Below, one piece after another: positions 45,518-55,101 of a stretch of DNA of 64,000 bases. Under the pieces are notes generated by a model, which was given only the letters and a program-made list of their open reading frames with translations, ran no database searches and was not told the origin of the DNA. Position 1 is the first letter of the stretch. The number at the start of each line of letters is the position of its first letter. The stretch lies in contig CAMWNB010000005.1 in NCBI GenBank assembly GCA_947175495.1, positions 1-64,000 on the forward strand, written 5' to 3'. This DNA is from an uncultured Porphyromonadaceae bacterium. GTDB taxonomy: Bacteria; Bacteroidota; Bacteroidia; Bacteroidales; Muribaculaceae. A program made the position numbers and the translations under genes.

Positions 45518-47227
45518 TTACCAGCCCGGATTCTGCACCAGAGAGGTGTTGCGCTCAAGCTCTACGAGCGGGATGGGCCACAACTCGTGGCGCGGCTGAT
45601 AGGAACGTGTGTACATGAGGTCGCCGAAGATGTCGCGGGCGTCGCTCACCGATGCCTCGAGCAGCCCCCAGCGGCGCAGGTCCCAGTAGCGCTGTCCCTC
45701 GCCCGCGAGCTCGCATGCCCGCTCGTGGCGAATGCGTTCTGCCATGGCCTCGCGGCTGTCGGCGGAGATGTCGGGCATGCCTGCGCGTGCGCGCACCTTG
45801 TTCACTTCGGTAGCGGCTTCGTCGGTGTGGCCGAGTTCGTTCTGCGCCTCGGCGAGCATCAGCAGCACGTCGGCCAGGCGGATGAGCGGAAATTCGTAGG
45901 GCGTGCGGTTGTATTCGCCCCAGTAGCCGTCGAGGTTGCCGGTGGGGATCCATTTGCGCCAGAAGTATGAGTTCCATCCCTCGGAGTTCCGGATAAAGGA
46001 CATGGCTTCCATGGGCGCGCCGCCCTTGGAGGGGTCGGCGAGCACGAACTGCTTGTCGCGCGGGTTGGAGCCGGCGTCGGTGCCGAGGTAGTGGGAGTAG
46101 GGTGTGATGATGTTGAGGCAGAGGCGCGGGTCGCGGTTGCGGTAGGCGTCGGCGATGAGCGCCGTGTCACATTCCAGCGTGCTTGTGACGACGGTGCTGC
46201 CCTGGTCGATGGCCACGCACATCATGCGCCGGCGCTCGGCGGGGGATGCAGCGGAGAATCCGGGCAGCACATCGTCCCAGGAGAATGGGGTTCCGTCGGG
46301 GCGCTCGTACATGTCGGCCAGCGTGACGGACGGCACTATGGCATTGCCGGCAATGAGGCGCATGGTCGATTTGTTGCCGAAATACGACACGATGTCGAGC
46401 GCGTAGCCCGAGACATTGCCGTCGATCGACTGTATGGAGAATATCATCTCGGGGCTGTGGGCGCCGTTGTAGAGGCGGAAGAGCCCGTTGTAGTCGGGGT
46501 GCAGCGCGTAGCCGTAGTCGGCGTGGCGGTTGTAGACAATCTCGTCGAAGTCGGCAGCGGCTTCTGCCCACTCTCCGGCGAAGAGGTGCACCTTGCCGCG
46601 CAGGGCGTAGGCAGCGCCGCGTGTGGCGCGTCCGAGGTCGGCCGCGTCCCATTCCACGGGCAGCATGTCGATGGCGTCGGTGAGGTCGTCGACGATGTGG
46701 GCGCGCAGTTCGTCGGCGGTGCAGCGCGGGGCGTTGAGCGAGGCAAACTCCTTGTTGATGTCGCAGCTCTCGTCGTAGTAGGGCACACCGCCCCAGCAGT
46801 TGAGCATGCGGAAGTAGGCCATGGCCCGCAGGAACTTGGCCTCGCCGGTGACGCGCCGTATGGTCTCCTCGCTTATGGGCATGCCGGCGGCGTTGCGGAT
46901 GACGGTGTTGGAGCGGTGCACCAGCTCGTAGAGGTACTGCCAGTGGTTCTGCACGCCTGTGCTGCCCGACGAGAACGAGGAGCCGCGGGAGATGTCGGCC
47001 CAGGGCGATGTTCCGTCGGCGATGTCGCTGCACATGTCGAAAGTGAACTCCATGCCGAAGCACCACGGGGCGCGCATGGCATTGTACATGCCGGCGGCGG
47101 CCTGGCGGGCGTGTTCTTCGGTCTGCCAGAAGGTGGTGCCGCTCATCTGGTCGGCGGGTGTGTAGTCGAGGCTCTCGCATGCCGTGCAGAGCGCGGCGAT
47201 GGTGGCAAATCGCAGGATATGTTTCAT
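45518..47227 (-). CDS. SusD-family outer-membrane glycan-binding lipoprotein (second pair)
   Basis: SusD-like proteins sit as a lid on the SusC transporter and bind the glycan at the cell surface. The ATG at 47227 starts a lipoprotein signal with cysteine 17 (ALCTACESLDY). The family start TFWQTEEHARQAAAGMYNAM, TPR-like helices (VTGEAKFLRAMAYFRML) and the C-terminal part (FPLIRLADVLLMLAEAQNELG, RHERACELAGEGQRYWDLRRWG, ending SLVQNPGW) are all present. Its 569 residues are normal for the family. The frame is open upstream of 47227, but there it only runs through the susC gene in another frame. It is separated from its susC by 2 bases. Confidence 0.95.
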   Translation of the reverse strand: MKHILRFATIAALCTACESLDYTPADQMSGTTFWQTEEHARQAAAGMYNAMRAPWCFGMEFTFDMCSDIADGTSPWADISRGSSFSSGSTGVQNHWQYLYELVHRSNTVIRNAAGMPISEETIRRVTGEAKFLRAMAYFRMLNCWGGVPYYDESCDINKEFASLNAPRCTADELRAHIVDDLTDAIDMLPVEWDAADLGRATRGAAYALRGKVHLFAGEWAEAAADFDEIVYNRHADYGYALHPDYNGLFRLYNGAHSPEMIFSIQSIDGNVSGYALDIVSYFGNKSTMRLIAGNAIVPSVTLADMYERPDGTPFSWDDVLPGFSAASPAERRRMMCVAIDQGSTVVTSTLECDTALIADAYRNRDPRLCLNIITPYSHYLGTDAGSNPRDKQFVLADPSKGGAPMEAMSFIRNSEGWNSYFWRKWIPTGNLDGYWGEYNRTPYEFPLIRLADVLLMLAEAQNELGHTDEAATEVNKVRARAGMPDISADSREAMAERIRHERACELAGEGQRYWDLRRWGLLEASVSDARDIFGDLMYTRSYQPRHELWPIPLVELERNTSLVQNPGW

Positions 47228-47229
47228 GA

Positions 47230-50200
47230 TCAGAACGTTATGTCGATGCCCACGGAGTACTGTCGCACGGTGGGGTAGCCCACGCCGGCGGCGAGCTCGG
47301 GGTCGAGGCCGGGGAAGCGGGTGATGGTGAAGAGATTGTCGATGGAGGTGTAGATGCGCAGGTTTTCCACGAAGAAGCGGCGTGTGACGCTCTGCGGCAG
47401 CGTGTAGCCCACGCGGAGGTTCTTGCACCGCAGGTAGGCGGCGTCGTGGACGAAGGCGTCGCTGGCGATGTTGTTGCGGTCGTCGGCGGAGTTGCGCAAT
47501 ACGGGGTAGATGGAGTTGTAGGGGTTGTCGGGCGTCCAGGCGTTGTCGGTGATGTCTTTGTTGAGCGACTGTCCCATGACGGTGACGAAGCGGAATGCCT
47601 GGTTGTTGTAGTACACGGGGTTGTAGCCTGTGCCATGCAGGAGCATGGCCACGTCGAATCCGCGCCATGACGCGCCCAGGCCGATGCCGTAGGTGAGCCG
47701 GGGCGTGGTGCCGTAGCCTATCTCCACGCGGTCGTTGGCGTCGAGATTGCCGTCGCCGTTGGTGTCGGCATAGAGGAAGTCGCCGAGTTCGGGCCTGCGG
47801 TAGGTGGCGAAGTAGTCGGGGTTGCGGTCGACGAGCGACTGCACATAGGCCAGGTCGGCGTCGTCGCGGACGATTCGGTCGACGTGCAGCACGTAGAGCT
47901 GGTCGATGGGCTTGCCTTCCTGCGTCTTGTACACGCCGTTGACGGACGACACGTCGCCGCGGAATTTTGTGACCGTGTTGGTGACGAAGCCCATGTTGAA
48001 GTCGGCGTAATAGTCGACTCTTCCGATGCGGTCGGCCCAGTGGAGTTCGAGCTCCATGCCTCGGTTGCGCACCTGGCCGGCGTTCTGGTTGGGGACGGTG
48101 GATGTGCCGTGCTCGAGTGGCGCGGGCAGCGAGATGAGGATGCCTTTGGTGTGTTTGTCGTAGACGTCGACCGAGCCGCTCAGGCGGCTGTTGAACAGGG
48201 CGAAGTCGAGGCCGACGTTGGTCATGTAGGTTTTTTCCCACGACAGCGAGGGGTTGGAGAGCACGGTCTGCGCGAAGCCGCCGGCGATGTTGCCGTTGAG
48301 CACATAGCCTGCCGTGGCGAAGAGCGACTGGTACATGTAGAGGCTGGTGGTGGCGTTGTTGCCGAGCGAGCCGTAGGAGGCGCGCAGCTTGAGCGAGTTG
48401 AGCCAGCCGCGTGTGGCGCGCATGAAGCGTTCCTGCGAGATGCGCCAGCCTGCCGAGACGGAGGGGAACCATCCCCAGCGCTCGCCGGGGGCGAAGCGCG
48501 ACGAACCGTCGGCGCGCAGGTTGGCTTCGAGGAGGTAGCGGTCGTCCCAGCTGAGGTTGACGCGTCCGAAGTAGGAGCGCATGGCCCACTCGGTGTAGTT
48601 GCCTCCGATGGCTCCGTCGGTGGTTGCGGCGTCGATTGATGTGAGGGAGTCGTCGATGAGGTCGTAGGTGATGAAGTTCTCGTACTCGTACTTGTTGTAC
48701 TCCTGGCTCATGCCGGCCATGACGGAAGCGCCGAGGGGTCCGGCCTTGAAGGTGTAGGTGGCGGTGAGTTCCGACGAGCGGTAGGTGTTGGCGTAGTTGT
48801 AGCGGCGGATATAGGTGCGGACCACGCCTTCGCGGATGAGCACGGGGCCGTCGGCGGTGAAGCGGTAGAGGTCGCGGTCGGTGAGGTGCTGCTCGACGCG
48901 GCGGTCCCAGATGTTGTAGGTGTAGGATCCGCGTATGGTCAGTCCCTTGAGAGGCTGCAGGCGTGCGTTCAGAGAGGTTACGAGGCGGCGTGTGCGGGTG
49001 GGGAACTCATCTTTGTAGAACCACTGCCGGCGGTAGGGGTTGAAGTTGCTGACGTTTTCCTCCTCGGGGTTCTGTATGCCGCCGTAGAGGCCTGTGGCGG
49101 GGTCGTAGAGCGTCATGCCCGGCACGGTGTTGAAGGCTCCCGAACCGAAGATGACGTCGCCGCCGTTGGTGGCGTTTTCCGACGAGGGGTTGTTGTAGTC
49201 GATGTGGCCGAAGATGTTGCAGCCTACGGCGAGCCATGGCTTTACGTTGACCTCGGTGTTGGTGCGCAGCTGGTAGCGCTTGTAGTCGGTGTAGTAGATC
49301 ATGCCGGGGTTGTCGACGTAGCCCAGCGACACGTTGTAGCGTGCGCGGCGTCCGCCGCCCGAGATGCCGATGTTGTGGGTCTGCACCACGGACGGGTCGC
49401 GGTAGATGTGGTCCTGCCAGTCGGTGTTGGGATAGATGGTGGGGTTACGTCCGGCGTCGTTGCGCCATTCGTCGATTTTGCCTTGCGAGAAGCGCTCGGC
49501 CTGTCCGTTGACGCGCAGTGCGGCGTTCTGTATCTCCATGAAGTCGGCGTAGTCGGTGACGAGATTGAGGCGCCGTGCCACTTTCTCGAACGACACGTTG
49601 CCGCTGTAGGTGAGCCTGGGGGCCGACTGCGCTCCGGTGCGTGTGGTGACGAGTATCACGCCGTTGGCTGCGCGCGAGCCGTAGATTGCCGCCGAGGCGG
49701 CGTCCTTGAGGACGGTGATGCTCTCGATGTCGCGCGGGTTGAGGTCGCTCAGCGCTATGCCCGTTGTGCCGTCGACGACGACGAGGGGTGCGGCGTCGTT
49801 GAGCGTGCCGCGTCCGCGCACGGTGATGCTCTGCGATTCGTAGCCGGGGGTGGAGCCTCCCGAGTTGACCACCGACAGGCCGGGCGCGAGTCCGGCGAGT
49901 GCGGCGGTGGCGTCGGTGATGGGCCGGTCGGCGAGTGCGTCGCTGCTGATCTGCGCCACCGAGCCGGTGAGGTCGATCTTGCGCTGTGTGGCGTAGCCTA
50001 CGACCACGACTTCGTCGAGCTGCGAGTTGGCGGCGTGGAGGGTTATGCGGCATGTTGTCATGCCCGGGGCCACAACAAGCATGGCGGGCTGCATGCCCAC
50101 ATAGCTCACTTCCACGGTGTCGCCTTCGACGGCGGCCGGGAGGGAGAATCGGCCGTCGGCATCGGTGAGTGCTGCCACGCCTTGCCGGCCCGTCACCCGG

Positions 50201-50310
50201 GCGGCTGCGCCGATGACACTTTCGCCGTATTCGTCGACCACGGTGCCGTCGAGGGCCGCGAGGGGCAGGACGGCGCATAAAGCAAATAGTAGTGTGATGA
50301 ATTTTTGCAT
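47230..50310 (-). CDS. SusC-family TonB-dependent glycan transporter (second pair)
   Basis: This is the outer-membrane pore of the second SusC/D pair. The ATG at 50310 (MQKFITLLFALCAVLPLAA) starts the signal peptide; an upstream in-frame ATG at 50412 would prepend 34 implausible residues. A carboxypeptidase-D-like domain (about 20-100, GTVVDEYGESVIGAAARV) is followed by the SusC signature LDEVVVVGYATQRK and a plug with SITVLKDAASAAIYGSRAANGVILVTT. The beta barrel ends TVRQYSVGIDITF. It has 1026 residues. No FecR/sigma signalling extension is present. It lies after the GH127 gene in the same direction, separated by 234 bases that include a strong hairpin and a possible promoter. Confidence 0.95.
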   Translation of the reverse strand: MQKFITLLFALCAVLPLAALDGTVVDEYGESVIGAAARVTGRQGVAALTDADGRFSLPAAVEGDTVEVSYVGMQPAMLVVAPGMTTCRITLHAANSQLDEVVVVGYATQRKIDLTGSVAQISSDALADRPITDATAALAGLAPGLSVVNSGGSTPGYESQSITVRGRGTLNDAAPLVVVDGTTGIALSDLNPRDIESITVLKDAASAAIYGSRAANGVILVTTRTGAQSAPRLTYSGNVSFEKVARRLNLVTDYADFMEIQNAALRVNGQAERFSQGKIDEWRNDAGRNPTIYPNTDWQDHIYRDPSVVQTHNIGISGGGRRARYNVSLGYVDNPGMIYYTDYKRYQLRTNTEVNVKPWLAVGCNIFGHIDYNNPSSENATNGGDVIFGSGAFNTVPGMTLYDPATGLYGGIQNPEEENVSNFNPYRRQWFYKDEFPTRTRRLVTSLNARLQPLKGLTIRGSYTYNIWDRRVEQHLTDRDLYRFTADGPVLIREGVVRTYIRRYNYANTYRSSELTATYTFKAGPLGASVMAGMSQEYNKYEYENFITYDLIDDSLTSIDAATTDGAIGGNYTEWAMRSYFGRVNLSWDDRYLLEANLRADGSSRFAPGERWGWFPSVSAGWRISQERFMRATRGWLNSLKLRASYGSLGNNATTSLYMYQSLFATAGYVLNGNIAGGFAQTVLSNPSLSWEKTYMTNVGLDFALFNSRLSGSVDVYDKHTKGILISLPAPLEHGTSTVPNQNAGQVRNRGMELELHWADRIGRVDYYADFNMGFVTNTVTKFRGDVSSVNGVYKTQEGKPIDQLYVLHVDRIVRDDADLAYVQSLVDRNPDYFATYRRPELGDFLYADTNGDGNLDANDRVEIGYGTTPRLTYGIGLGASWRGFDVAMLLHGTGYNPVYYNNQAFRFVTVMGQSLNKDITDNAWTPDNPYNSIYPVLRNSADDRNNIASDAFVHDAAYLRCKNLRVGYTLPQSVTRRFFVENLRIYTSIDNLFTITRFPGLDPELAAGVGYPTVRQYSVGIDITF

Positions 50311-50327
50311 AAGTTTGTATTTCGTGG

Positions 50328-50335
50328 CAAATATA
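50328..50335 (-). promoter_or_regulatory. Possible -7 element for the second susC gene
   Basis: TATATTTG on the minus strand, 17 bases before the start. No clear TTG is seen at the right distance. If used, the second SusC/D pair can be transcribed independently of GH127. Confidence 0.4.
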
Positions 50336-50454
50336 TACACATCTGTCCGAGAAACATAACGAGTGTTAATGAATAACACAAAAGTGTAATGGAAAGATGT
50401 GAGCGGCAACAAATTTTTTTGTGTAGGCCCGCTATTTAGTTGTCGTGCAATAGC

Positions 50455-50499
50455 CCGCAGGCTGCGCGGACGCCTTCGCGGCGCCTGCGCAGCCTGTGG
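50455..50499 (-). terminator. Long GC-rich hairpin between GH127 and the second susC
   Basis: A stem of about 13 base pairs (including one G-T pair) from 50455-50467 and 50487-50499, with further pairing inside and a small TTCG-type tip. It lies 46 bases after the GH127 stop. No strong T run follows on the minus strand, so it may attenuate or stabilise mRNA rather than stop transcription fully. Confidence 0.55.
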
Positions 50500-50544
50500 C
50501 TGTTGGTTGGTATGGCCGCTCTGCGGCCGGGTTTTGTCGTGGGG

Positions 50545-52932
50545 TCAGTGCTGCGGGGCGAGTAGGCGCAGGTAGTAGAGGCCGCCGGCGATGTTGCCGG
50601 TGCGGGCGCGGAATTCCACGCGCACGCGCTCCCGGCCGTCGAGCAGGGCCGCGGGCACGGGATATTCGACGTTGATGAATCCGTCTCGTCCGCCCTGCAG
50701 CGACTCTGTGGCCACGGGCGTGCCGTCCACGAGGATGTCGAAGGTGCGGTTGCCGCCGCCGTCGCCGCCCCAGTAGCGCGCCATGAGCGTGACGCCTTCG
50801 GTGTGGCCGCGTGTGAGCAGTTCGTAGCTGAACGGGCCGCTGCCGTCGCGGTAGTATTCGCCATGGCATGTGCCGGCGTTGGTGGCGGTCTGCTGCATGA
50901 AGTGGTCGCTCTCGCTCTGCTGCGTGCCTGTGGCCACATGGTCAAGCGTGCGCGCTTCCAGGGCCTGCGCCGCGGCCTCCTCGGCCTCGAGGGCTGCGCG
51001 GATGGCCTGCCAGCGGTCGCTGTCGACGTTGAGCCAATACATCATGTAGCGGGCGTCGTGGATGTCGCTGAAAGGCTCAAGCACGAGTGTGCTCCACCGG
51101 GGGTCGTTGTAATAGCCTTCGATGCGGAAGTGCAGGCGGGCGGGGTCGGTCATGCGCACGGCGTCGGCGAGGGTCTCGCGCGGGCCTATGAGCAGTGGCG
51201 CAGTGTAGATGTCTTTCTGCGGGCCGCCGGCCACATGGCCCATGCGGCTTTCGTCGGCATGGAGGCCGTCGAGCCGGTCGGTGCCGGTGCGTGCGCCCAG
51301 CAGGACGGGGCCGTAGGTGAATGCCACATAGTCGGGACAGTGGGGCAGCGGGGTGACGCTCACATGCATGGGCAGGCACAAGTCCACGATGTCGCCTTTT
51401 TTCCATTTGCGTGCGATGCGCACATAGCCGGGAGTGTCGGGGACATCGACGGGCTTGCCGTTGACGCTGACGGCGAAGCCTCGGGCCCATGCCGGGCGGC
51501 GCACGGCGAGCACGAATCGGCCTCCCTTGTCGATGACGATGCGGGAGGCGGGGGTGCGGGGAAAGTCGGTCTGCTGGGTCAGTTCCACGCCTTTGTCGCG
51601 CCAGCGCAGGGTGGTGGGCATGAACAGGTTGACGAACAGCGTGTCGGCGCAGTGGGTGTAGGCGAATCCGGCGTATTTGCCGTGGTTCTCCATGCCGGTG
51701 CCTACGCAGCACCACATGGCCTTGTTGGCCTGTGAGTACACGCGGTAGTGCTGGGGCCGTGCGGGGGTGAAGTAGACGTAGCCGCCTGTGGCGGGGTGCT
51801 GCGACGAGAGAATGTGGTTGTAGAGGGTGCCTTCGAAGAAGTCGGCGTAGCGGGAGTCGTGCGTGTCGGCGAAGAGCTGCTCGGAGAGCTTGAGCATGTT
51901 GTTGGAGTTGCATGTCTCCACGCCCTCGTTGCTGGTAATGAACTTGCCGTACTCGCCGTCGGCGGGAAACCATTCGCCCACGGAGTTGCCTCCCACCGCG
52001 ATGCTGCGGTTGCAGGCCACGTCGTGCCAGAAGAAGCGTGCGGCCTCGCCGAAATCGCGGGCGTGGTCCTGCTGGTAGGTGCGCTCGAAGCCTACCACTT
52101 TCGGCACCTGGGTGTTGGCGTGCACGTTGTCGATGGTGGCGGCGCGGTGGGCGGCCATGCCGTCGAGCAGCCATCGGTGGGTGTAGCGGCGAGCCGCGTC
52201 GAGGTAGCGCTGTCGTCCGGTCATCTGGTAGGCGTCGGCGAACATTTCGTTTATGCCGCCGTGCTCGTGGCCGAGGATTGCCTGCACCTGTTCGTCGCTG
52301 AGGCCGTCGATGAGCCGGACGCCCCAGTCGCAGAGGCGCAGGAACATGTGGCGCGCTGTGGTGTTGTCGCCGTAGAGCCATGCGTCGCGCAGGCCGGCGA
52401 AGGTTTTGTGCACATTGTAGAAAGGCACCCACGAGGCCCAATAGAGGTCCATTTCTCCACGGGCAAATGATGTCCACACTTCGCGGGAGCGTGGCACTCC
52501 GCCGAGGTAGCCGTGCATGGTGCTGTCGGGGCATGCGTCCCAGGCGTCCTGACAGTCCTTGAGGCGCGCGACGAAGCTGTCCATGCGTTCTTTCAGCCGT
52601 TCTTTCAGCCCGGGGTCGGGGCATGAGCGCCAGGCGATGGCGAGGGCGGAGAGATAGTGGCCGCCCACATGGCCGTCAAGGCCGTTGGGGCCGCCCCAGT
52701 TGTCGAAGGCGGGGCCGCTTTCGGGGAGACCGGCCTGTTTTTCGTAGGGCTGGAGCAGGCGTGCGGCATCGTAGCTGAGGAGTACGCTGTCGTTGAGCAT
52801 CATGGCATGGCGGAAGGGGCCGCCGGTGATGGTGACGTCGTCGAGGTCGAACATCTGGGGGTAGAGGCGGCTCTGGGCGGCGCCGGCGAGGGCTACGGCG
52901 GCGAGTGCGGCGAGTGTTATGTGTTTCTTCAT
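50545..52932 (-). CDS. GH127 beta-L-arabinofuranosidase-type glycoside hydrolase
   Basis: GH127 enzymes release beta-L-arabinofuranose, for instance from plant hydroxyproline-rich glycoproteins or pectin side chains. The 795-residue protein has a signal peptide (MKKHITLAALAAVALAGAAQ). An (alpha/alpha)6 barrel follows, with LAIAWRSCPDPGLKERL, WVPFYNVHKTFAGLRDAW and EHGGINEMFADAYQMTG. The zinc/catalytic residues of the family are visible: Glu339 and Cys341 in GVETCNSNNM, and Cys408-Cys409 in MWCCVGTGMENHGKYAG. C-terminal beta domains follow, the last (about 660-795) being a separate jelly-roll-like module. It lies between the two SusC/D pairs on the same strand and is the only glycoside hydrolase in the locus. 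Confidence 0.92.
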   Translation of the reverse strand: MKKHITLAALAAVALAGAAQSRLYPQMFDLDDVTITGGPFRHAMMLNDSVLLSYDAARLLQPYEKQAGLPESGPAFDNWGGPNGLDGHVGGHYLSALAIAWRSCPDPGLKERLKERMDSFVARLKDCQDAWDACPDSTMHGYLGGVPRSREVWTSFARGEMDLYWASWVPFYNVHKTFAGLRDAWLYGDNTTARHMFLRLCDWGVRLIDGLSDEQVQAILGHEHGGINEMFADAYQMTGRQRYLDAARRYTHRWLLDGMAAHRAATIDNVHANTQVPKVVGFERTYQQDHARDFGEAARFFWHDVACNRSIAVGGNSVGEWFPADGEYGKFITSNEGVETCNSNNMLKLSEQLFADTHDSRYADFFEGTLYNHILSSQHPATGGYVYFTPARPQHYRVYSQANKAMWCCVGTGMENHGKYAGFAYTHCADTLFVNLFMPTTLRWRDKGVELTQQTDFPRTPASRIVIDKGGRFVLAVRRPAWARGFAVSVNGKPVDVPDTPGYVRIARKWKKGDIVDLCLPMHVSVTPLPHCPDYVAFTYGPVLLGARTGTDRLDGLHADESRMGHVAGGPQKDIYTAPLLIGPRETLADAVRMTDPARLHFRIEGYYNDPRWSTLVLEPFSDIHDARYMMYWLNVDSDRWQAIRAALEAEEAAAQALEARTLDHVATGTQQSESDHFMQQTATNAGTCHGEYYRDGSGPFSYELLTRGHTEGVTLMARYWGGDGGGNRTFDILVDGTPVATESLQGGRDGFINVEYPVPAALLDGRERVRVEFRARTGNIAGGLYYLRLLAPQH

Positions 52933-52939
52933 GGTGGTG

Positions 52940-52947
52940 CAAAGTTA
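52940..52947 (-). promoter_or_regulatory. Possible -7 element before the GH127 gene
   Basis: TAACTTTG on the minus strand only 8 bases before the ATG. The box is perfect, but transcription from it would give a nearly leaderless mRNA and no TTG is in place, so it may be fortuitous. Confidence 0.3.
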
Positions 52948-53062
52948 AGAATAAAAGTGCGTGCGGTGCGTGTGGGATTGTTACAATGTTTTTGCGGTGT
53001 GTAACAAAGCGGGGCGGCGATGTGGTCGCCGCCCCGCTTGGGGAATGGGTTATGACGTGCGC

Positions 53063-55072
53063 TTAGTGCGCGCGCTTCATTGCTTTTGCCGAGACTGTGC
53101 GGGGCGAGATCTTGGCGAGCTGTGCCTTGGCAGCGCGGATGGAGCTGTTGGCGGAGAGCTGTGCGCTCATCTTTGCGCCGGCCTTGCGGATGTGGGCCTT
53201 GGCTACAGCGGAAGCCGATGCGGAGGGCAGCTGGAAGATGCCGGGGCAGAACTTCTCTTCTTCGCTATAGGGAGTCTTGCCGTAGAAGGTGTAGGTGCAG
53301 TCTTCGATGGCGGGAACGGGATCGCCTACGTTGTCGGTCTGGCCGAAGGTCGGAGCGGTGATGTAGAGCATGCCCTCTTCGAACACGTTGTCGACGCCTT
53401 CTGCAACGATCTGCTCGTTGGTCCAGCCGATGGATGCATAGTAGTCGGCGAGGCTTGTTGCGTAGAATGCAGCCGAGCTTCCGTCGCTGTAGGTGGTGAA
53501 GAAGCCGGTGAACTGGGGCTGGATGCTGACGGCTGCGGCATCGCGTGCGTCAACGACGATGTTGACGGGGTCGCCCGTGTAGTCATTGAGGCTTGCGCCG
53601 GGGTAGCTGCTGCCGGTCCAGGGCTGGATGATGCGGTAAACGCCGGGGTTCTCGATGTTTTCTTCGATATCGATGTTGTAGGCGAATTTCATGGGATCCG
53701 CTCTTTGACCGTTGACACTGAAGCTGGGGATAATCCAGCCGTCGACCATGATGCCGGAGCCGAGCTTTTTCCATTCTTTGGGAGCGGAGGTGTCGGCCAC
53801 GAAGAATGTGACGACGGCTGAGCTTGCTTCCTCGTCGGTGTCGTTGTAGCCGATGGCGGCGAGCGCGTAGTTGCCGCTGCCGTAGAATTCAAAGCGGGCG
53901 GATGTGGTCTCGGTGAATTCCTGCACGGGGACTTCGCCGTTGCGCACGGCCTCGAGGGCTGCTTCCTCGTCGTCGGTCTGCACAAGGCCTACGACGGCCT
54001 TGCTAAGGTCGGCACCGAGCTTGACGTCGGCGAGGACGTAGCTGTCTTCGGCGGGCGTGGTGAGCACGCCGGAGTAGGTGAGGCTGATGTCGTAGTTTTT
54101 GAGGTCGACGCCTTCGGCGGTCCACTGATAGCCGACGCCGGAGGAATAGTACCAGCCGTCGGTTTCGGGGCGGTAGTAGAGCAGCACATTCTCGCCGGAG
54201 TAGAGAGTGAGGAGGTTGCCTTCCTCGTCGAACTCAACCTGGGAGCATGATCCGGGAATCTGCGAGATGATGGCGGAGAGGCTGGCGCCGTTGCTGTATT
54301 CGTAGCCAGCGTCGTTGGAAATGCTCATTTCGCCGAAACTGTAGAATTCGAAGCCCATGCGCTGGATGGGAATGACGGCGAGATTTGTGTTTTTGTCGAC
54401 AACGAACTCGATGTAGTACTGGTTCTTGTCGTCGTATTCGCCGGCTTCAAGCTCGCCAAGGTCGTTGGTGGCGCAGAACTTGGCGAAGTTGTCGCCGTAG
54501 GGGTGTACCCAGCGGTAGCGGTTGGTCTCGAGTTCGTGCTGCTGCAGCTCGGCTTCCCATGCAATGACGATGTCGGGATTCTCGTTGGCCCAGACGCTGA
54601 GGGGGAGCAGCCACTGGTCGTGGTAGAGGCCTGTGCCGATGGTTTTCCAGGGTGCGGGGAGAGTGACGTTCATGTCGAGGCTCTCGTAGCCGTAGTTGCA
54701 GATCTGGGTGCCGGATGCGAAGGCGAGCTCCACAGGATAGGCGTGGTCTGCTACCATGTTGTCCTGGTTGTAGGCGATGGTGACGGTGGCAGAGGTCTCA
54801 CCCTCGGCGAAGGTCACGGAGGTGGGGAGTGTGAACACCTCGTCGTCGGCCGAGCCTACGAGGTCGTAGGTGACGGCCTGGGTCTCGCCCATGCGGGCCA
54901 CAATGACGTCGAACGACGATTTGGAGCGGTCGAGCGTCACGTCGAGGGCGTCGTCGGTGGGGAAGTAGACACCTGCCGATGCACCGCCGGGCACATAGTT
55001 GTCGTCGTCCGAGCAGGAGGTGAATCCTGCTGCGAGCGCGAGCGCGAGTACGGTATATTTGAAGAATTTCAT
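53063..55072 (-). CDS. Surface lipoprotein in the SusE position of the locus
   Basis: A 669-residue lipoprotein with cysteine 20 in the lipobox (AAGFTSCSDDDN). It starts with a Calx-beta-like repeat (about 30-140, VYFPTDDALDVTLDRSKSSF and VTFAEGETSATVTIAY). Two similar regions follow, each opening with WKTIGTGLYHDQW or WKKLGSGIMVDGWIIP and carrying YRWVHPY or YRIIQPW, so the middle is an internal duplication. The last 50 residues are Ala/Lys/Ser-rich and basic (KAHIRKAGAKMSAQ). It lies 29 bases after susD, where SusE/SusF-type glycan-binding proteins usually sit, and probably binds the same glycan at the surface. The exact family name is not recognised. Confidence 0.8.
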   Translation of the reverse strand: MKFFKYTVLALALAAGFTSCSDDDNYVPGGASAGVYFPTDDALDVTLDRSKSSFDVIVARMGETQAVTYDLVGSADDEVFTLPTSVTFAEGETSATVTIAYNQDNMVADHAYPVELAFASGTQICNYGYESLDMNVTLPAPWKTIGTGLYHDQWLLPLSVWANENPDIVIAWEAELQQHELETNRYRWVHPYGDNFAKFCATNDLGELEAGEYDDKNQYYIEFVVDKNTNLAVIPIQRMGFEFYSFGEMSISNDAGYEYSNGASLSAIISQIPGSCSQVEFDEEGNLLTLYSGENVLLYYRPETDGWYYSSGVGYQWTAEGVDLKNYDISLTYSGVLTTPAEDSYVLADVKLGADLSKAVVGLVQTDDEEAALEAVRNGEVPVQEFTETTSARFEFYGSGNYALAAIGYNDTDEEASSAVVTFFVADTSAPKEWKKLGSGIMVDGWIIPSFSVNGQRADPMKFAYNIDIEENIENPGVYRIIQPWTGSSYPGASLNDYTGDPVNIVVDARDAAAVSIQPQFTGFFTTYSDGSSAAFYATSLADYYASIGWTNEQIVAEGVDNVFEEGMLYITAPTFGQTDNVGDPVPAIEDCTYTFYGKTPYSEEEKFCPGIFQLPSASASAVAKAHIRKAGAKMSAQLSANSSIRAAKAQLAKISPRTVSAKAMKRAH

Positions 55073-55101
55073 TTCTATCGTTCTTTATGTGGTTGTGTTG
55101 A

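Noticed and set aside
47228-48589. Upstream extension of the second susD frame through the susC gene
   Set aside because: The lipoprotein signal begins at 47227; the upstream part is Arg/Pro/His-rich and lies inside susC in another frame.
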